A stretch of DNA of 64,000 nucleotides from Yponomeuta sedellus (GCA_934045075.1 OW203724.1:19583143-19647142); one strand, 5' to 3'. Counted from the stretch's first letter, positions 11,623-23,051 are shown. Numbers and translations are program-made. The notes: generated by a model from the letters alone, not told the origin.

Positions 11623-11839
11623 TATATTATTACTAGTATCTTACCATGGCAGATGATCCTGATGAGACCTATAACATAATTATTTTGTATTTTCTTAAAC
11701 TAGCAATTTATTTCACTAAATAGAATACTTGCCAGTATGTAAATCTCAAAAAGAAAACTAAGATTGCGAGCAAAATCCCCTTTACAGTAGCAGTACATAC
11801 CAATGTTGCCTCACGACATAGCTCTACTTAGCTTATTCG

Positions 11840-11940
11840 GTTGCTACGGTGATCCCCGTAGCAACCGCTACGCAGCGTAGCAACGTCTGTATCGTAGCAA
11901 AATCTCGTAGCTTCTGCTACGCCGTAGCGAGCATTTAGTG
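11840..11940. repeat. Cluster of CGTAGC motifs
   Basis: CGTAGC or its complement GCTACG occurs about nine times in 100 bp, including a hairpin GGTTGCTACGG/CCCGTAGCAACC. Confidence 0.7.
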
Positions 11941-12805
11941 CGATAGCAATATTTATCACAAAGCCAATCTACACATTACTTATGTGTGTATTTGTGTCCA
12001 CTCTCGTTCTATTTCGTTTCTTATATTTAATCAGGTATATCTGCCAAGGGATCTTAGTCAAAATACTTATTTATACACCCAAATTTCTGAAATACACTTG
12101 CTGCTAGATTTTCTTGTAGGCTTAAAATACATGTGACAGGAAAATCCGTTCTTTCACATCTTATAAAGGTTGAGAGAGTAAATTGATTGAATGATAAAGT
12201 TTTTTTTTTTTCTAAGTGAGAGATTAATGTTATATTCTATTTCAAATATCTTTTTTGTTAATTTGTTTAACTAAGAATTTAAAAACGTTATCCTGAGTAT
12301 GTGACATAGCTGCATTTATTATACCAAGCTTACACCTTGAAACTGGTCGTGGTTTTGTAAAATAAGACCGAGTTACACCGTGAACAAATATTCAACTTAT
12401 TGCAAAAAAAGGGTTTACCAGAGCAATTTTCATTCCCAAGTGCATAACTAATCCCTACAAGTAATATAAAAAAAACTATCCACTAAGGAGAATAATCATT
12501 AAGAAACCCGTTAGTATACTGGTCTAAATTTCAGTTTAATTTGTGACTTAAATTCATTTTATTGACTTTAGTGTGCTCATGAAAAAATATCATATTAAAA
12601 ATATCATATGAAATATCACTGCGTCGTCTTTCCGCCTGAAAATAGTTTTGACAGAAAACGATTTTCAGGCAAATAGCGGTACCGCTCTATGCATTCTTCC
12701 ACCGGCGTTTATGGGAAGTCCGTGCATCTTTCTGGTACACCAACTTTTATCAGGGTACCAACAGTAAACTAGAATACAGTAATTTTATTTATACATGAAA
12801 GAGAG

Positions 12806-13150
12806 CGGCAGCGGTAGACCAGTGGTTAGCACAATGGACCCAGGTTCTATTCCCGTTACAGGCATGTAGGTAGATAGATAGAGAACAATTTATTGCACAA
12901 CCAGAAAAAAGATTTCTTAAATCTAAGTAATGTACCATTGACTTTGTTTTCTGAGCTAGGCACATTTAAAGTTAGAGTAGCAATACTTGCTAACTGTGAA
13001 GGGAAACATAGTGAGGAAACCAGAGTGGTCGAGGTGTTCAAATACTTCAGCGCTTGAAATTGCCGATCCGCGACGGTAACGCATGGTCATTACATCCATA
13101 GTCACTCTCTAAGAGAAGGCCTGTGCCCTGCAGTGAGATATTTATAGGCT
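12806..13150 (+). mobile_element. SINE C, interrupted by a LINE tail
   Basis: A tRNA-like head (GCGGTAGACCAGTGGTTAGC, B box GGTTCTATTCCC) and body (GTGAGGAAACC, GAAATTGCCGATCCGCG, AAGGCCTGTGCCCTGCAGTG) are split by a minus-strand LINE 3' tail at about 12868-12970 with TAGATAGATAGAGAACAATT. Confidence 0.65.
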
Positions 13151-13435
13151 ACATATTTAAAAAATTCTCGAAAAAAACATATCGGGTGTATATGGGTAGA
13201 AGGACCGGTTAGAAACGTCCCAAGCGGACTTAGTTCGACCAAATAGCGAACGTATTAGCCAAGTGCAGGATAAAACGCGTGAAAATTGCGTGCACGCAAT
13301 GAATAATTTATGTTGATGAAGCAGAAGAGATTTGTGAGGGTCTTGGTAAGTGAAAAACCCGTATCTCTGCCTATCCCCCAGGGATATAGGCATGAGTTTA
13401 TGAATGTAAAAACACAAAACAAAATATATTTTTGT
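13140..13435. repeat. LINE 3' tail fragment
   Basis: GAAACGTCCCAAGCGGACTT, TTGATGAAGCAGAAGAG and CAGGGATATAGGCATGAG match the tail of the family defined at 24012-24420. Confidence 0.55.
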
Positions 13436-13436
13436 T

Positions 13437-13590
13437 CTAAGGTTAACACGAGCTGTAGACATAATTAAAACTGTTTTTATACGGATTTATGGTCATCCGG
13501 GACCACGGCACCTGAAAAAGTGCCGAAACGTTGGAAAATTGTAAAAATGTAATAAACGAGCATAAATCCGTATAAGAACAGTTTTAATTA
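13437..13590 (+). mobile_element. Penelope-like terminal element, short copy
   Basis: The ends TAATTAAAACTG to ACGGATTTATG and CATAAATCCGTATAA to GTTTTAATTA are 30-bp inverted repeats. Between them is GGCACCTGAAAAAGTGCCGAAACG, written here as a hairpin GGCAC/GTGCC followed by GAAACG. Such hairpin-GAAAC pieces are typical of Penelope-like ends. A longer copy is at 29006-29279. Confidence 0.65.
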
Positions 13591-13614
13591 TAAAATATAT
13601 TTTTTTAAATTCCA

Positions 13615-13780
13615 CGCAATTCTGTTTGCTGAATGTCAATGTTCAATGTTAAATGCCCCTGCAAAAAAAATCTTGAACATAATACATTAACGAATACGTT
13701 AACACAACGCTGACCATCTTTTCTCACATCATCTTAAACCTAAATATCATACATCAGTTGCACACTATCATAATTTCATG
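13615..13780 (-). repeat. Repeat copy shared with 1457 and 45600
   Basis: ATTCTGTTTGCTGAATGTC and CTGACCATCTTTTCTCA are present; the middle is deleted. Confidence 0.55.
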
Positions 13781-13819
13781 ATTGACATCAATAACTTAAA
13801 ATGCCAAAATATTAGTTAT

Positions 13820-14110
13820 AGATAGATAGATAGAGAACACTTTATTGCACAACCAGAAAAATATTACAACCACGATTCTGAAATCTAAGTAATGTTATAC
13901 AATTGGCGGTCTTATCGCTAAGAGCGATATCTTCCAGACAACCTTTGGATGGAGTGGATTGCATGAAGAATATAGTTATATTTTAACAAAAGTAAGGAAA
14001 ACAATAGTGCTGCAACCAGACACACAAACAGCACTCGTTCACGAGTCTTAACCATTTTGGAAGGAGATAGATGACCCGGCCACCACGCCAAATGTTGTGA
14101 GTTTAATTTT
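13820..14110 (-). repeat. LINE tail with AATAAA and (TCTA)n
   Basis: ATAGATAGATAGAGAACACT and TTATTGCACAACCAG on plus are the antisense of an AATAAAGTG...TCTATCTAT end. The upstream GGCGGTCTTATCGCTAAGAG module recurs at 38640-38775 and 40095-40240. Confidence 0.6.
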
Positions 14111-14339
14111 GCGAGCACCGTACTCTCTTGATTGGATACGAAAGGATACAATATAGGTGTATTTTAATTTTATTTCTCATGTTCTTAACTAGAACAAGGA
14201 ATGGTATGGAATCAGGCGTTATTTTGCGGAAATCCATCCGTCAAAGTTGAATTTCGCAAAATAATTTTCAAATTTTAATGTTAGAACAAGGAAACCTTTA
14301 TATCGGTATTCCTTAATTATTATCCACTGTACTTGGTAG

Positions 14340-14905
14340 TTAGCCAGTGTCGGCTAGGTCTACCTCACGATGGGTTGGTTGAGAGAGCGGAATGGGAGGT
14401 GAAGTGAATGGACTTACTTGTTGATGGTGGATGATGGCTCGCTTTAGCTGTTGGGCAGATGATGAGCGGTGATGGATGAGCTGATGCGTCCAGCGCACGG
14501 AGAATACTCCTGCACTACTCACTTATAGTGTAATATTGTCAATATATTGTTCTTTGAGCAGATAAAGTTTATTGGTCACCAAAATGTCTATCACTTCACG
14601 AGAATTCGAGCACTTATCACGCGCGTATGTCACAGTGCGAATGTGTATGCAGATGGCTGGATAAATTAGTAGCGAGCGAGCGGCACGAGTGTCGGCACCG
14701 GGGCGACCAGAATAATGTACGATGAGTGACCACAGATTCATGATTACGTCGCGTCGATTCTCGCGCGAACAGTACTTATGGATGACGATCTGCGAAAACT
14801 GCCGGCAGATGCTGTATGCGGCAAGCTGAAAACAGGGCGCTATGGCGCTCATTAGGGGAGGGCTATGTCCAGCAGTGGACTACATAATATAGCCTGAAGA
14901 AGAAG
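14340..14905 (-). repeat. Unclassified repeat ending in CCACTGCTGGACATAGCCC
   Basis: The right end is the antisense of the module at 995-1195, followed by GAAGAAGAAG. The left 450 bp are moderately GC-rich and unidentified. No convincing frame was seen. Confidence 0.4.
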
Positions 14906-15555
14906 AAGTACTTATGGAATTTTACAGTGTAGGTAGCAAATTATGTATGTATGAACTAAAACTGTCATAATCATTACATATTAAAGCACTGTGTTTTTGT
15001 GAAAAAACACTTTGTCATTTTATTTTATAGTCAGATTTCTGAATGAAATAATTGAACAAAACGCAAAGTCACGCCTTGAAAACCAACCAACACCCAAAAC
15101 GTTGTGAAAGTAGTATCGATTTAATAATGCGTTTCAGACTGCATTTTAGCTAGTTACTTGCCCTTACCAACTCTTCGACAATGTTTCGATACTCTAAAAC
15201 TTTTCGAGACACGCCTTTCTCTTAAAAGTTAGATTAAAAGTGTTATCAAGTTAGATTATTTGGTTCTCAAGTTATTTCAAATTTAAGAACAGTCCCAAGG
15301 CAACGTTTTTTAAATTTAAACACAGTCCCAATGCGACGCTTGTTAAATTAAGCTGCAAATCTTTGTGTCGTTAAGCGTCTTTGGGGACAGCTGTAGTATT
15401 TCTATTTCGCATTTTCCCAGACTATTATCATGCCAACTGTTTTTATACTTTTGTGTAGTCTTATAAAGGTCGAGAAACCTTACGAAGGACTCGAAAATTT
15501 GATATCGTTAGCAATATTTTGAGGAAATATTCATTATGTTATGATAGACAGTATT

Positions 15556-15605
15556 AGAAGGACTTGGCCCCCGTGGTGAAATTTTGGCTAACCTTCCTGC
15601 GCTGC
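15556..15605 (+). repeat. 5S-derived SINE scrap
   Basis: GGACTTGGCCCCCGTGGTGA and AACCTTCCTGCGCTGCAG match the body. It directly precedes the truncated LINE 3. Confidence 0.55.
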
Positions 15606-15622
15606 AGTAATAGAGCCTTTGT

Positions 15623-16732
15623 ATGTTACAACTGCTGAGGGTTGGATTTAACAGCAATGATATAACAAAAAATGGTATAATGGTATTCAAGATTTCCTGT
15701 GATAGCCTAAAACTTATGACATCATATTTAGAAGGAAGAATTCAAAGAGCTGATATAAATAGAACTAAATCTTCAGGGTCAGAGGTCAGGATAGGAGTAC
15801 CACAGGGATCGATTTTGGGGCCGTTCCTCTTCCTCGTATATGTAAATGATTTGCCGTTCATGGTTCAAAATATGTCAGAGATAGTACTATTTGCAGATGA
15901 CACGTCACTTATTTTCAAAATTAAGAGACAAGAAGATGACCTTGACAATACTAATGCTGCTCTCTCTCAGGTACTAAACTGGTTTACGTCTAATAACTTA
16001 TTGTTAAATTCAAAAAAGACAAAATGTATAAAGTTCACTCTACCAAATGTCAAAGTAGTTGACAGCAAAGTTATATTGGGAAGGGACAAACTAGACCTTG
16101 TCGAAGATACTGTATTTTTAGGTATCACAATTGATGCAAAGCTTCAATGGGGTCCTCATATAGAAAAATTGGCAAATAGGCTTAGCTCTGCAGCATATGC
16201 TATTAAAAGAATTAGGGAACTAACTGACGTCGCAACTGCCAGGCTCGTTTATTTTAGTTACTTCCATAGTATCATGTCCTACGGCATACTACTGTGGGGA
16301 CGGGCAGCGGACATTGAGACCATCTTCGTCTTGCAGAAAAGAGCGATCAGATTCATCTATAAGCTAGGCAGTAGAGACTCGTTAAGAGAATTCTTTAAAG
16401 AAACAAACATCCTGACAGTTGCCAGTCAGTATATCTATGAAAATATTATGTATGTCAGGAAAAATATTAGCAACTTTAAAACTGCAGGTAGCCAACATAA
16501 TGTAAATACTAGAAATAAACATAAACTTTTGATCCCAAGATTTAGGCTGGCAAAAGTTAATACATCCTTCATGGGGCATTGTATACGCTTCTACAATAAA
16601 ATCCCTGAAGATATATTAAGTTTGACTGAAGCGCGGTTCAAAAAATGTGTAAAGTACACTTTGTGCCAAAAGAGCTACTATAATATTAAGGATTATTTAG
16701 ATGACAATGATGTCTGGAATTCAAGCATGTAA
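15623..16732 (+). pseudogene. LINE 3, 5'-truncated reverse transcriptase
   Basis: The frame reads a LINE reverse transcriptase from just before motif B onward: GVPQGSILGPFLFLVYVND, FADDTSLIF, FLGITIDAKLQWG and a C-terminus FYNKIPEDIL with YYNIKDYLDD. The endonuclease and the first half of the reverse transcriptase, including motif A, are missing. The first 20 or so residues (15623-15690) are not LINE-like, so the element probably begins near 15690. It is related to but distinct from LINE 2, and the frame up to the stop has no lesion. Confidence 0.85.
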
Positions 16733-16936
16733 AATTCACGAGTTTTGTAGTATCTGTGTAAATTCTGTTAATTAAGGAATTTGAAAAGACTAAGTTTGGA
16801 GTTTTTTTGTCCATTTTTTCTCCAAAATGATCCAGATTTTGAAATGGACACCTAGTTTAACTTGTAACGTTCATTAAGCCGCAGTATCTGCGCTACTTTG
16901 AATAAAACCTTTTCATTTCATTTCATTTCATTTCAT
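16733..16936 (+). other. LINE 3 3' UTR with (CATTT)n tail
   Basis: The untranslated region contains AATAAAACC followed by TTTCATTTCATTTCA repeats at 16907-16936. The same region, ending in the same repeat, recurs at 54505-54815, which fixes the family and its 3' boundary. Confidence 0.8.
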
Positions 16937-17816
16937 AGAAAAATGTTCTTTTTTTGATATAAAATGATTGAGAGTCTTTCAACCATATCGGTTGTCAGAT
17001 CGTCAATAAGCGAAAGAATTTTAATCAATTTGGCCGGCACCAACCATAAGACGCCCGAATTCTTGTTTTTGTATATTTTTATTACTTTTCGTCCGATATT
17101 GTTTATTTTTGCTGAAGAGGAGAAATGTTGGGTGCCAATTTACTAAAATATAAGAGCGACCTTATCCCAAAAAACTATTTCATTCACAATGTCAAACTTG
17201 GTATGCACTTCGTGTAGTCATTAAAGGTCCCGAACAGGATGAAAGAAAAAAATTTTGTGACGCAATACTATGTCATATTCAGCTTCCGGTCCTCTGACAG
17301 GTAGAAAGCATTGTTATCTTGCTCCTAAGATTAATTAAGTAAACAGTGTAAAATTTACCTTAAACGTGTAGTGCAGTACATAAGTTTGAAGATCAAAACC
17401 TGGAGGCCAAGGTAGGACATAAACACAGTTCTTCAACCATCCCCTGGTGGAAAAATAAGCCCCACACATACTCAATCACTTATAACGGCTACATATTTTT
17501 CAAATCAGCCCCAAAATCCTGGCCAATTGGTGAAAAGTAGCTCAATCACGTGGAATTTCATCACTACCGGCCGGCTAGACTTGTCTTCACCACTGACATT
17601 GTTTGATTGTCATTTTGATATGAATGAGCACAGACCACACAGACTAAATCTCATGAGTGACAGCTGCGTTCCGAATTGAACGTCGTGTTTTTTTTATTCT
17701 CAAGTGATTCGTTGTTCGTCGAGAAGCGTTCAGATTATATTAAAAACTGCAACTGCGTTCCGATTAAACATAAAAACACAGTTTTGAATACTCTCAACAG
17801 ATTGATATTAGCCAAA

Positions 17817-18440
17817 ATGGCAAAAGAGTGTGATAAATGTAAAACGAAAATTATAAATAAAGAATACCTAAGCTGTATAGGCTGCAAAAATAAATATCAT
17901 TTAGATTGCATTTCCATAACAATAAAACGATTCATGCTAATGAACAAGGAGCATAAAATAAATTGGGAGTGCAAGGATTGCCTAGTCCAAAAAAATAGAA
18001 TCTCCAATAAAGCAGTTACAAGAAAGCAAAAACAAATAGTAACGGCCAAACAGGGATCACCTACATCTCTTCTATCATCCTCTTCTAACTCATCAGTTTT
18101 GGGCGATACTGTCAACTGTACAATTGCTTCTGTGAACAAAACGCTGAATAGAAGTTGTCCTGAAAACTACACAAATATGGGGGAGGACATAGAAAACCTC
18201 AAGATGAAAATAGCAAACCTTGAATCAAAACTTGAAAGTGCTGACACTGAAATAGAAAGATTGGTGGCCGAAAACTACTCTCTAAATCAGATTATCTCAA
18301 AACGTGATGCAAAAATAAGCCAGTTACTACAAATATGCCGCTCAACCCCCCAACGAAATAATAGCAACAATAATAAACATAATGATACCTATAGAACTCA
18401 TAAGTCCATCGACAGCAATTCCCAGACACGATCCATCTAA
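17817..18440 (+). pseudogene. LINE 2 ORF1, PHD-finger part
   Basis: The ATG at 17817 sits in a good context (CCAAAATGG). Residues 5-55 form a PHD-type zinc finger with ligands C5, C8, C20, C23, H28, C31, C52 and C55. A serine-rich linker and a short coiled coil (about residues 122-165, ENLKMKIANLESKLESADTE) follow. The frame closes at 18440, while the esterase-like part is open in another frame from about 18382. The simplest reading is one frameshift in the overlap, splitting an original ORF1. Two natural ORFs are less likely. PHD fingers in such ORF1 proteins may bind nucleic acid or protein; function here is inferred. Confidence 0.75.
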
Positions 18441-19248
18441 CTCTAGCACACCAACTCAAAGTTCGAACTCCAATACGAATCGTATCATAACTACTCCTGC
18501 GGCAACACACTCCAGAAAAGTAGCTAAAGAAACAGCCATTCTGGTCGAACCCATCACCTTACCATCGACAAGTACCTCACGTTCATCCTACGAAACACAA
18601 ACAGCATCAAGTAAACAAAATGGAAAAATATTACAGACAAAGAATAAAATGTGTCTACTCAGCACCAACAGATACATAGACACGTTAAAAGTAGCAGAGC
18701 AACACTTCGACAATAATTATAAATTATGCCACTACCTATTGCCAAACAGAGGCTTACTACACCTTCTAAAAGATCTAGGAACTAAAGTAGAAGACTTTTC
18801 TGAGCAGGATTATGTCATTGTGCTAATTGGAGAAGAGGATTTTTACAACACCGATAACTACCACGAAATAATTATCTCCGCAAGACAGCTGCTCCAACAA
18901 ATTACCCACACAAATATCTTGTTATGCCTCCCTACGTATAAGCAAGGTTTAAAAAATGCTGACCTATTTAATTCAAGAATCGAGACCTTTAACAACCTAA
19001 TGTACTTGGATATTATTACTAATGAACATGCGTATCTTGTTGATTCCAATCAAAATCTGTCTTATGATTACACTATGCTCCATACGTACAGTGGCTCTCT
19101 TAAACCTAAGGGGCTTAAACAGATATTGAATGATTTGGATGAAACAATAGCCATGATTCAAAACTGGTTCACAGAACACGGATTTCCTCAACGGGATGAA
19201 TTCGATACAGAAACCGTCGATACAAATAATTTATTTCGTAAATCCTAG
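18382..19248 (+). pseudogene. LINE 2 ORF1, esterase-like C-terminal part
   Basis: This frame continues ORF1 after the shift. The central part (DYVIVLIGEEDFYNTDNY, then TNILLCLPTY and a late LHTYSGSLKPKGL) has the order of an SGNH-esterase-like fold: a strand ending in a G-x-x-D block, then a late histidine block. These domains occur in ORF1 of CR1-like LINEs. The G-E-E-D block differs from the usual G-T-N-D, so activity is doubtful. It ends at 19248 and overlaps the start of ORF2 by 53 bases, compatible with translational coupling. Confidence 0.65.
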
Positions 19249-22114
19249 CAATGAACAATCTCTAAGTATTTTCCATCAGAATATAGCGGGTATCCTCAAT
19301 AAACGTGATATATTTGAGGCTACACTCTGCGAACTCAGGTCTGAATTAGTTAACTTAGATATAATCTGTCTAACAGAAACATTCATAAGAAAAGGCTCCG
19401 AAGCGAATCTTCAACTCAAACAATATAATTTAGCATCATTCTACTGCCGGCCAAATGAACGTAGAGGTGGTACCTGTATTCTTTTGAAAAAGGGCCTAGA
19501 CTATAAGCAATTACAAATATTTGACCCAATACCATACGGATTCGAGTACTGCATGGTCGAAGTCCTGCAATATAATATCTTGGTCGTTTGTATCTACAGA
19601 ATTCCTACATCTTCAACATATGTGTTTCTGGACAAACTGACTCTGTTATTGGACGGTCTTAAGCATAAGCATAAAAAGAAAATTATACTTTGTGGTGATT
19701 GGAACATTGATTTGTTGAAGATGAGTAAGGGCTCGAAGGACCTGAAATCCATACTTGATAACTATAATTTTACCATCCATATCTCAAAGCCAACTAGACA
19801 GAATTCCTGCATAGATATTATTGCTAGCAATATGTCGAACAACGTACTATCAAAAATACTAACATTAGGGCTCTCAGATCATGAAACGGGTCAAAGTATT
19901 ACATTTAATGTTGATCTAAGTACTCAGTTCCATAAAAAACCACTCTACTGGTTTGAAGAGAGACGCAACTATCACAAAGACAATATACAAAAGTTCAAAG
20001 AATGTATTAGTCAACTGTCTTTTGCTTCAGTTAAACAGGAAAAGTGCGTAGAACGAGCCTTTGACGAGTTTCATAACTTAATAATTTTATTTTTCAATTT
20101 ATGCTTCACTATTAAAAAGGTAAAAATTAATATTAAACCTATACGAAACAAATGGCTGACAAAAAATATTAAACGATGCTGCGCACATAAAAGACGTTTA
20201 TACCTAAATTATCGACAACGCTCCAGTAATAAAATGGATAGTTTAATCCATTACAAGTCTTATAGTAACATACTAAAAAAATGTTTGATAAAAGCTCAAA
20301 AAATGGAAAATACTTCCTATATATTAAAAGCTAAGAATAAATGTAAGGCAGCTTGGGACATTATTAAGGGTGACAGACATTTATGTAAAGACATTCATAA
20401 AATTACATCTGAAGGAAAACAATATACAGAGCCCAAAGAAATAGTTGAACTATTCAATGACTTTTTTATAGACTTAACAAATAAAGACAACACAACAGGC
20501 AACACTGCAAATAACAATTTTAGTAAGAACATAGCTCTTAACCCGAATTCTATGTTCTTAACACCTATAAATGATAATGATGTAGTGAAAGTTATAAAAA
20601 AGTTAAGAAATACAAATTCCTCTGGATATGACGATATAAACACACAAATTATTAAGAATGTCGCCTCATACATTGCAGTGCCTCTTACTTACATCATAAA
20701 CCTTTCTTTTACCGAAGGCGTATTTCCTTCTCGCTTAAAGTATTCAGTGGTAAAGCCATTATTTAAAAAGGGGTCACCTGATGACATGAACAATTATAGG
20801 CCCATAACACTCATACCAATTCTTTCAAAAATATTCGAAAAAATTATGCACAGTAAAATTTACAGTTTTATTTCAGTTTGTAATATTTTAAAAAAACAAC
20901 AATTTGGTTTCAGGAAAAATAGCTCGACTACACTAGCTTGTTTCAGTTTTGTGAAAAATATAACTGAGTGTTTAAATAATAAAATCTATCCAATATCAAT
21001 TTTCTTAGACATGAGCAAAGCCTTTGACTTTGTTTCGCACAGGAATCTTTCAGATAAGCTCTATAAATATGGTGTACGTGGTAAGGCCCTTGCCTGGCTT
21101 GAAAGTTATTTGTCTAATAGACAACAATGTGTCAAAGTATCAACCATAAAAAATCATGAAAAGATGACTTACAGGTCAAAATACCGTAACAATGAATATG
21201 GAGTGCCGCAGGGAAGTGTTCTGGGACCTTTACTGTTTCTCCTATACATTAACGATCTGCCTGATGCTATCGATAACGACTCTATCCTATTTGCTGACGA
21301 CACTACTATAATTTTTAAATGTAAAAATCAGGGTGACTATGACAATGAAATAAAATTGACTTTAAATACTATTATTGAATGGCTTAATTATAATAATCTT
21401 AATATCAATCTTACTAAGACTAATTACATACAATTCCAAACCTATAATATGAATATAAATAAATTTTCAATCAATTGTAATGGGATTCAAATAGAAGAAG
21501 TTGACTCAGTCGTATTTTTAGGTTTGACAATAGATAAACACTGTAATTGGAAGAAACACGTTGATTCAATTTGTGCTAAGCTCGATCGATTTGTCTACGC
21601 TCTGAGACGAATAAGAGAAATTGCTTCAGAAAAGGCGGCCCTTCTTGCATATCATGGCTATGTTGCATCTGTACTACGATATTGCTTGGTATTGTGGGGG
21701 AACTCGGTTGATGTGGAGAGAGTATTTCGGGTACAAAAAAAATGCATGAGGTCAGCTTGTGGAGCCGGATTTCTAGACAGCTGCAAACCACTCTTCAGAA
21801 AATGCCAAGTATTGCCTTTACCCTGTCTGTATATTCTTGAAATATGCCTATTTGTAAAAAAACACTCGGATCTTTTTAGTAAGACCGGGGATATGATAAT
21901 CCGAGCAACTCGAAATAAGGACAAACTGTTTATACCTTACCAAAGGCTCACGGCGTACAAAAACAATTCCTTCTGTATGGCCATTAGAATATATAACCAT
22001 CTACCAGAAGCATTTAAGGTTTTGAGATTACCCATACTAAAAAAGAGATTATCACAGTTTTTGATTGGAAAAATGTATTATAATGTTGACGACTACATTA
22101 ATGACAGATTTTAA
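19196..22114 (+). CDS. LINE 2 ORF2: endonuclease and reverse transcriptase, intact
   Basis: An uninterrupted 972-residue frame from an ATG at 19196. The APE endonuclease has N29 in QNIAG, E61 in LTETF, GDWNID at 167-172 and SDH at 227-229. The reverse transcriptase runs from about 490 to 770, with NYRPITLI (about 533), FLDMSKAFD (603-611), GVPQGSVLGPLLF (about 669) and the catalytic FADD at 699-702. The C-terminal domain ends in IYNHLPEAF and YYNVDDYIND. All key residues are present, so the protein could be functional. It nicks DNA and primes reverse transcription of the element RNA at the target. Confidence 0.93.
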   Translation: MNSIQKPSIQIIYFVNPSNEQSLSIFHQNIAGILNKRDIFEATLCELRSELVNLDIICLTETFIRKGSEANLQLKQYNLASFYCRPNERRGGTCILLKKGLDYKQLQIFDPIPYGFEYCMVEVLQYNILVVCIYRIPTSSTYVFLDKLTLLLDGLKHKHKKKIILCGDWNIDLLKMSKGSKDLKSILDNYNFTIHISKPTRQNSCIDIIASNMSNNVLSKILTLGLSDHETGQSITFNVDLSTQFHKKPLYWFEERRNYHKDNIQKFKECISQLSFASVKQEKCVERAFDEFHNLIILFFNLCFTIKKVKINIKPIRNKWLTKNIKRCCAHKRRLYLNYRQRSSNKMDSLIHYKSYSNILKKCLIKAQKMENTSYILKAKNKCKAAWDIIKGDRHLCKDIHKITSEGKQYTEPKEIVELFNDFFIDLTNKDNTTGNTANNNFSKNIALNPNSMFLTPINDNDVVKVIKKLRNTNSSGYDDINTQIIKNVASYIAVPLTYIINLSFTEGVFPSRLKYSVVKPLFKKGSPDDMNNYRPITLIPILSKIFEKIMHSKIYSFISVCNILKKQQFGFRKNSSTTLACFSFVKNITECLNNKIYPISIFLDMSKAFDFVSHRNLSDKLYKYGVRGKALAWLESYLSNRQQCVKVSTIKNHEKMTYRSKYRNNEYGVPQGSVLGPLLFLLYINDLPDAIDNDSILFADDTTIIFKCKNQGDYDNEIKLTLNTIIEWLNYNNLNINLTKTNYIQFQTYNMNINKFSINCNGIQIEEVDSVVFLGLTIDKHCNWKKHVDSICAKLDRFVYALRRIREIASEKAALLAYHGYVASVLRYCLVLWGNSVDVERVFRVQKKCMRSACGAGFLDSCKPLFRKCQVLPLPCLYILEICLFVKKHSDLFSKTGDMIIRATRNKDKLFIPYQRLTAYKNNSFCMAIRIYNHLPEAFKVLRLPILKKRLSQFLIGKMYYNVDDYINDRF

Positions 22115-22445
22115 AGGATTAAGTACTATACTACTCTTATGTTACATACTGTGATCTGATTTTAATTCTGACATTTAATTTTTATTATTTTATTTCAATT
22201 ATTGTAAATTACCTGTTAATTTTATTATATGTAAAAAAATATTAGCATGATTTATAGTAATTTTATTATATGAATTAATGAATTGTATAGTTAAGTCTAT
22301 TATTTAACCTAAGATTATTGATTATTTATGTAACAAATTTGCACACCGGTCGGTAGATCATGATGGATCTTGACAATTTTTTTTTAAGAACTTTAGTACC
22401 CATGTTCTAGCAAATAAATGATTTTTACTTTACTTTACTTTACTA
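22115..22445 (+). other. LINE 2 3' UTR and (ACTTT)n tail
   Basis: AT-rich sequence follows the ORF2 stop and ends with AAATAAATGATTTTT and four ACTTT units at 22425-22444. Short tandem repeats at the 3' end instead of plain poly(A) are common in CR1-type LINEs. Confidence 0.7.
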
Positions 22446-23002
22446 TGTTTAAGGTAATGAAAAACCCACGGCGTACGAGTCCGACATATATTTTGTGCGG
22501 TATTTGTTATAATTTTCGACTTTATTTCGAAATACTGACCGTGTTATTCACAAAATCATGATTCCTTAAATCACTCCAGAAATAAATGGTCTGTGGTAGT
22601 CTTTAATAGGTACTTTACCTCAGACAATTTGCAGTGTGTTTATGGTATGTTTTAAAGGAATCCTTATTTATGCAGAGCTCCGTGAGTTGTTATGCGCTAG
22701 CATAGCCTGATTAAATTTTCCGTTTCGTTTCTCAAGAGATAGGGATATCAGTTTTCGAGAATGCCAATTTATCTTGTGTCGAAGTTGCCGTTTGTTGGCT
22801 CTTCCTTGAATCCTGTTTTTCATGCAATTCGTTGGGTTATCTTGAAAAGCCAATTTAAAGTTTTACATTGTCGGATATGAATGTGAAGGGACAAAGCTAT
22901 CAGCTGACGGATTTTATTTTGTGCTACAATTAACAGTAATAATAAATAAATAATAATAATAAATATTCATGGACACATTACACAATTCTCGCTAGCCCCA
23001 TA

Positions 23003-23051
23003 CTAAGAACAACTAAATGACTTGTGTTACAGGTCATTTAGTTGTACTTAG
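23003..23051. repeat. Hairpin at the SINE B 3' end
   Basis: 19-bp arms 23003-23021 and 23033-23051, one mismatch. Confidence 0.75.

Larger units (their letters stand above)
17560..22445 (+). mobile_element. LINE 2, CR1-like non-LTR retrotransposon
   Basis: Plus strand: 5' UTR (start uncertain, 17480-17650), ORF1 with PHD and esterase-like regions (17817-19248, one frameshift), intact ORF2 (19196-22114), and a 3' UTR ending in (ACTTT)n at 22425-22444. PHD and esterase-like domains in ORF1 are known in CR1-type LINEs, which supports the clade. The intact ORF2 indicates a recent insertion. Target-site duplications were not pinned down because the 5' end is uncertain. Confidence 0.82.

Noticed and set aside
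12660..12780. Possible dpr Ig exon (a frame containing FWYTN)
   Set aside because: Neighbouring residues do not match Ig domain 2 of Dpr, and there is no acceptor-donor pair around it.
14523..14852. 109-codon minus-strand frame
   Set aside because: No recognisable domain, and its 5' end falls in a common repeat end (CTGCTGGACATAGCCC).
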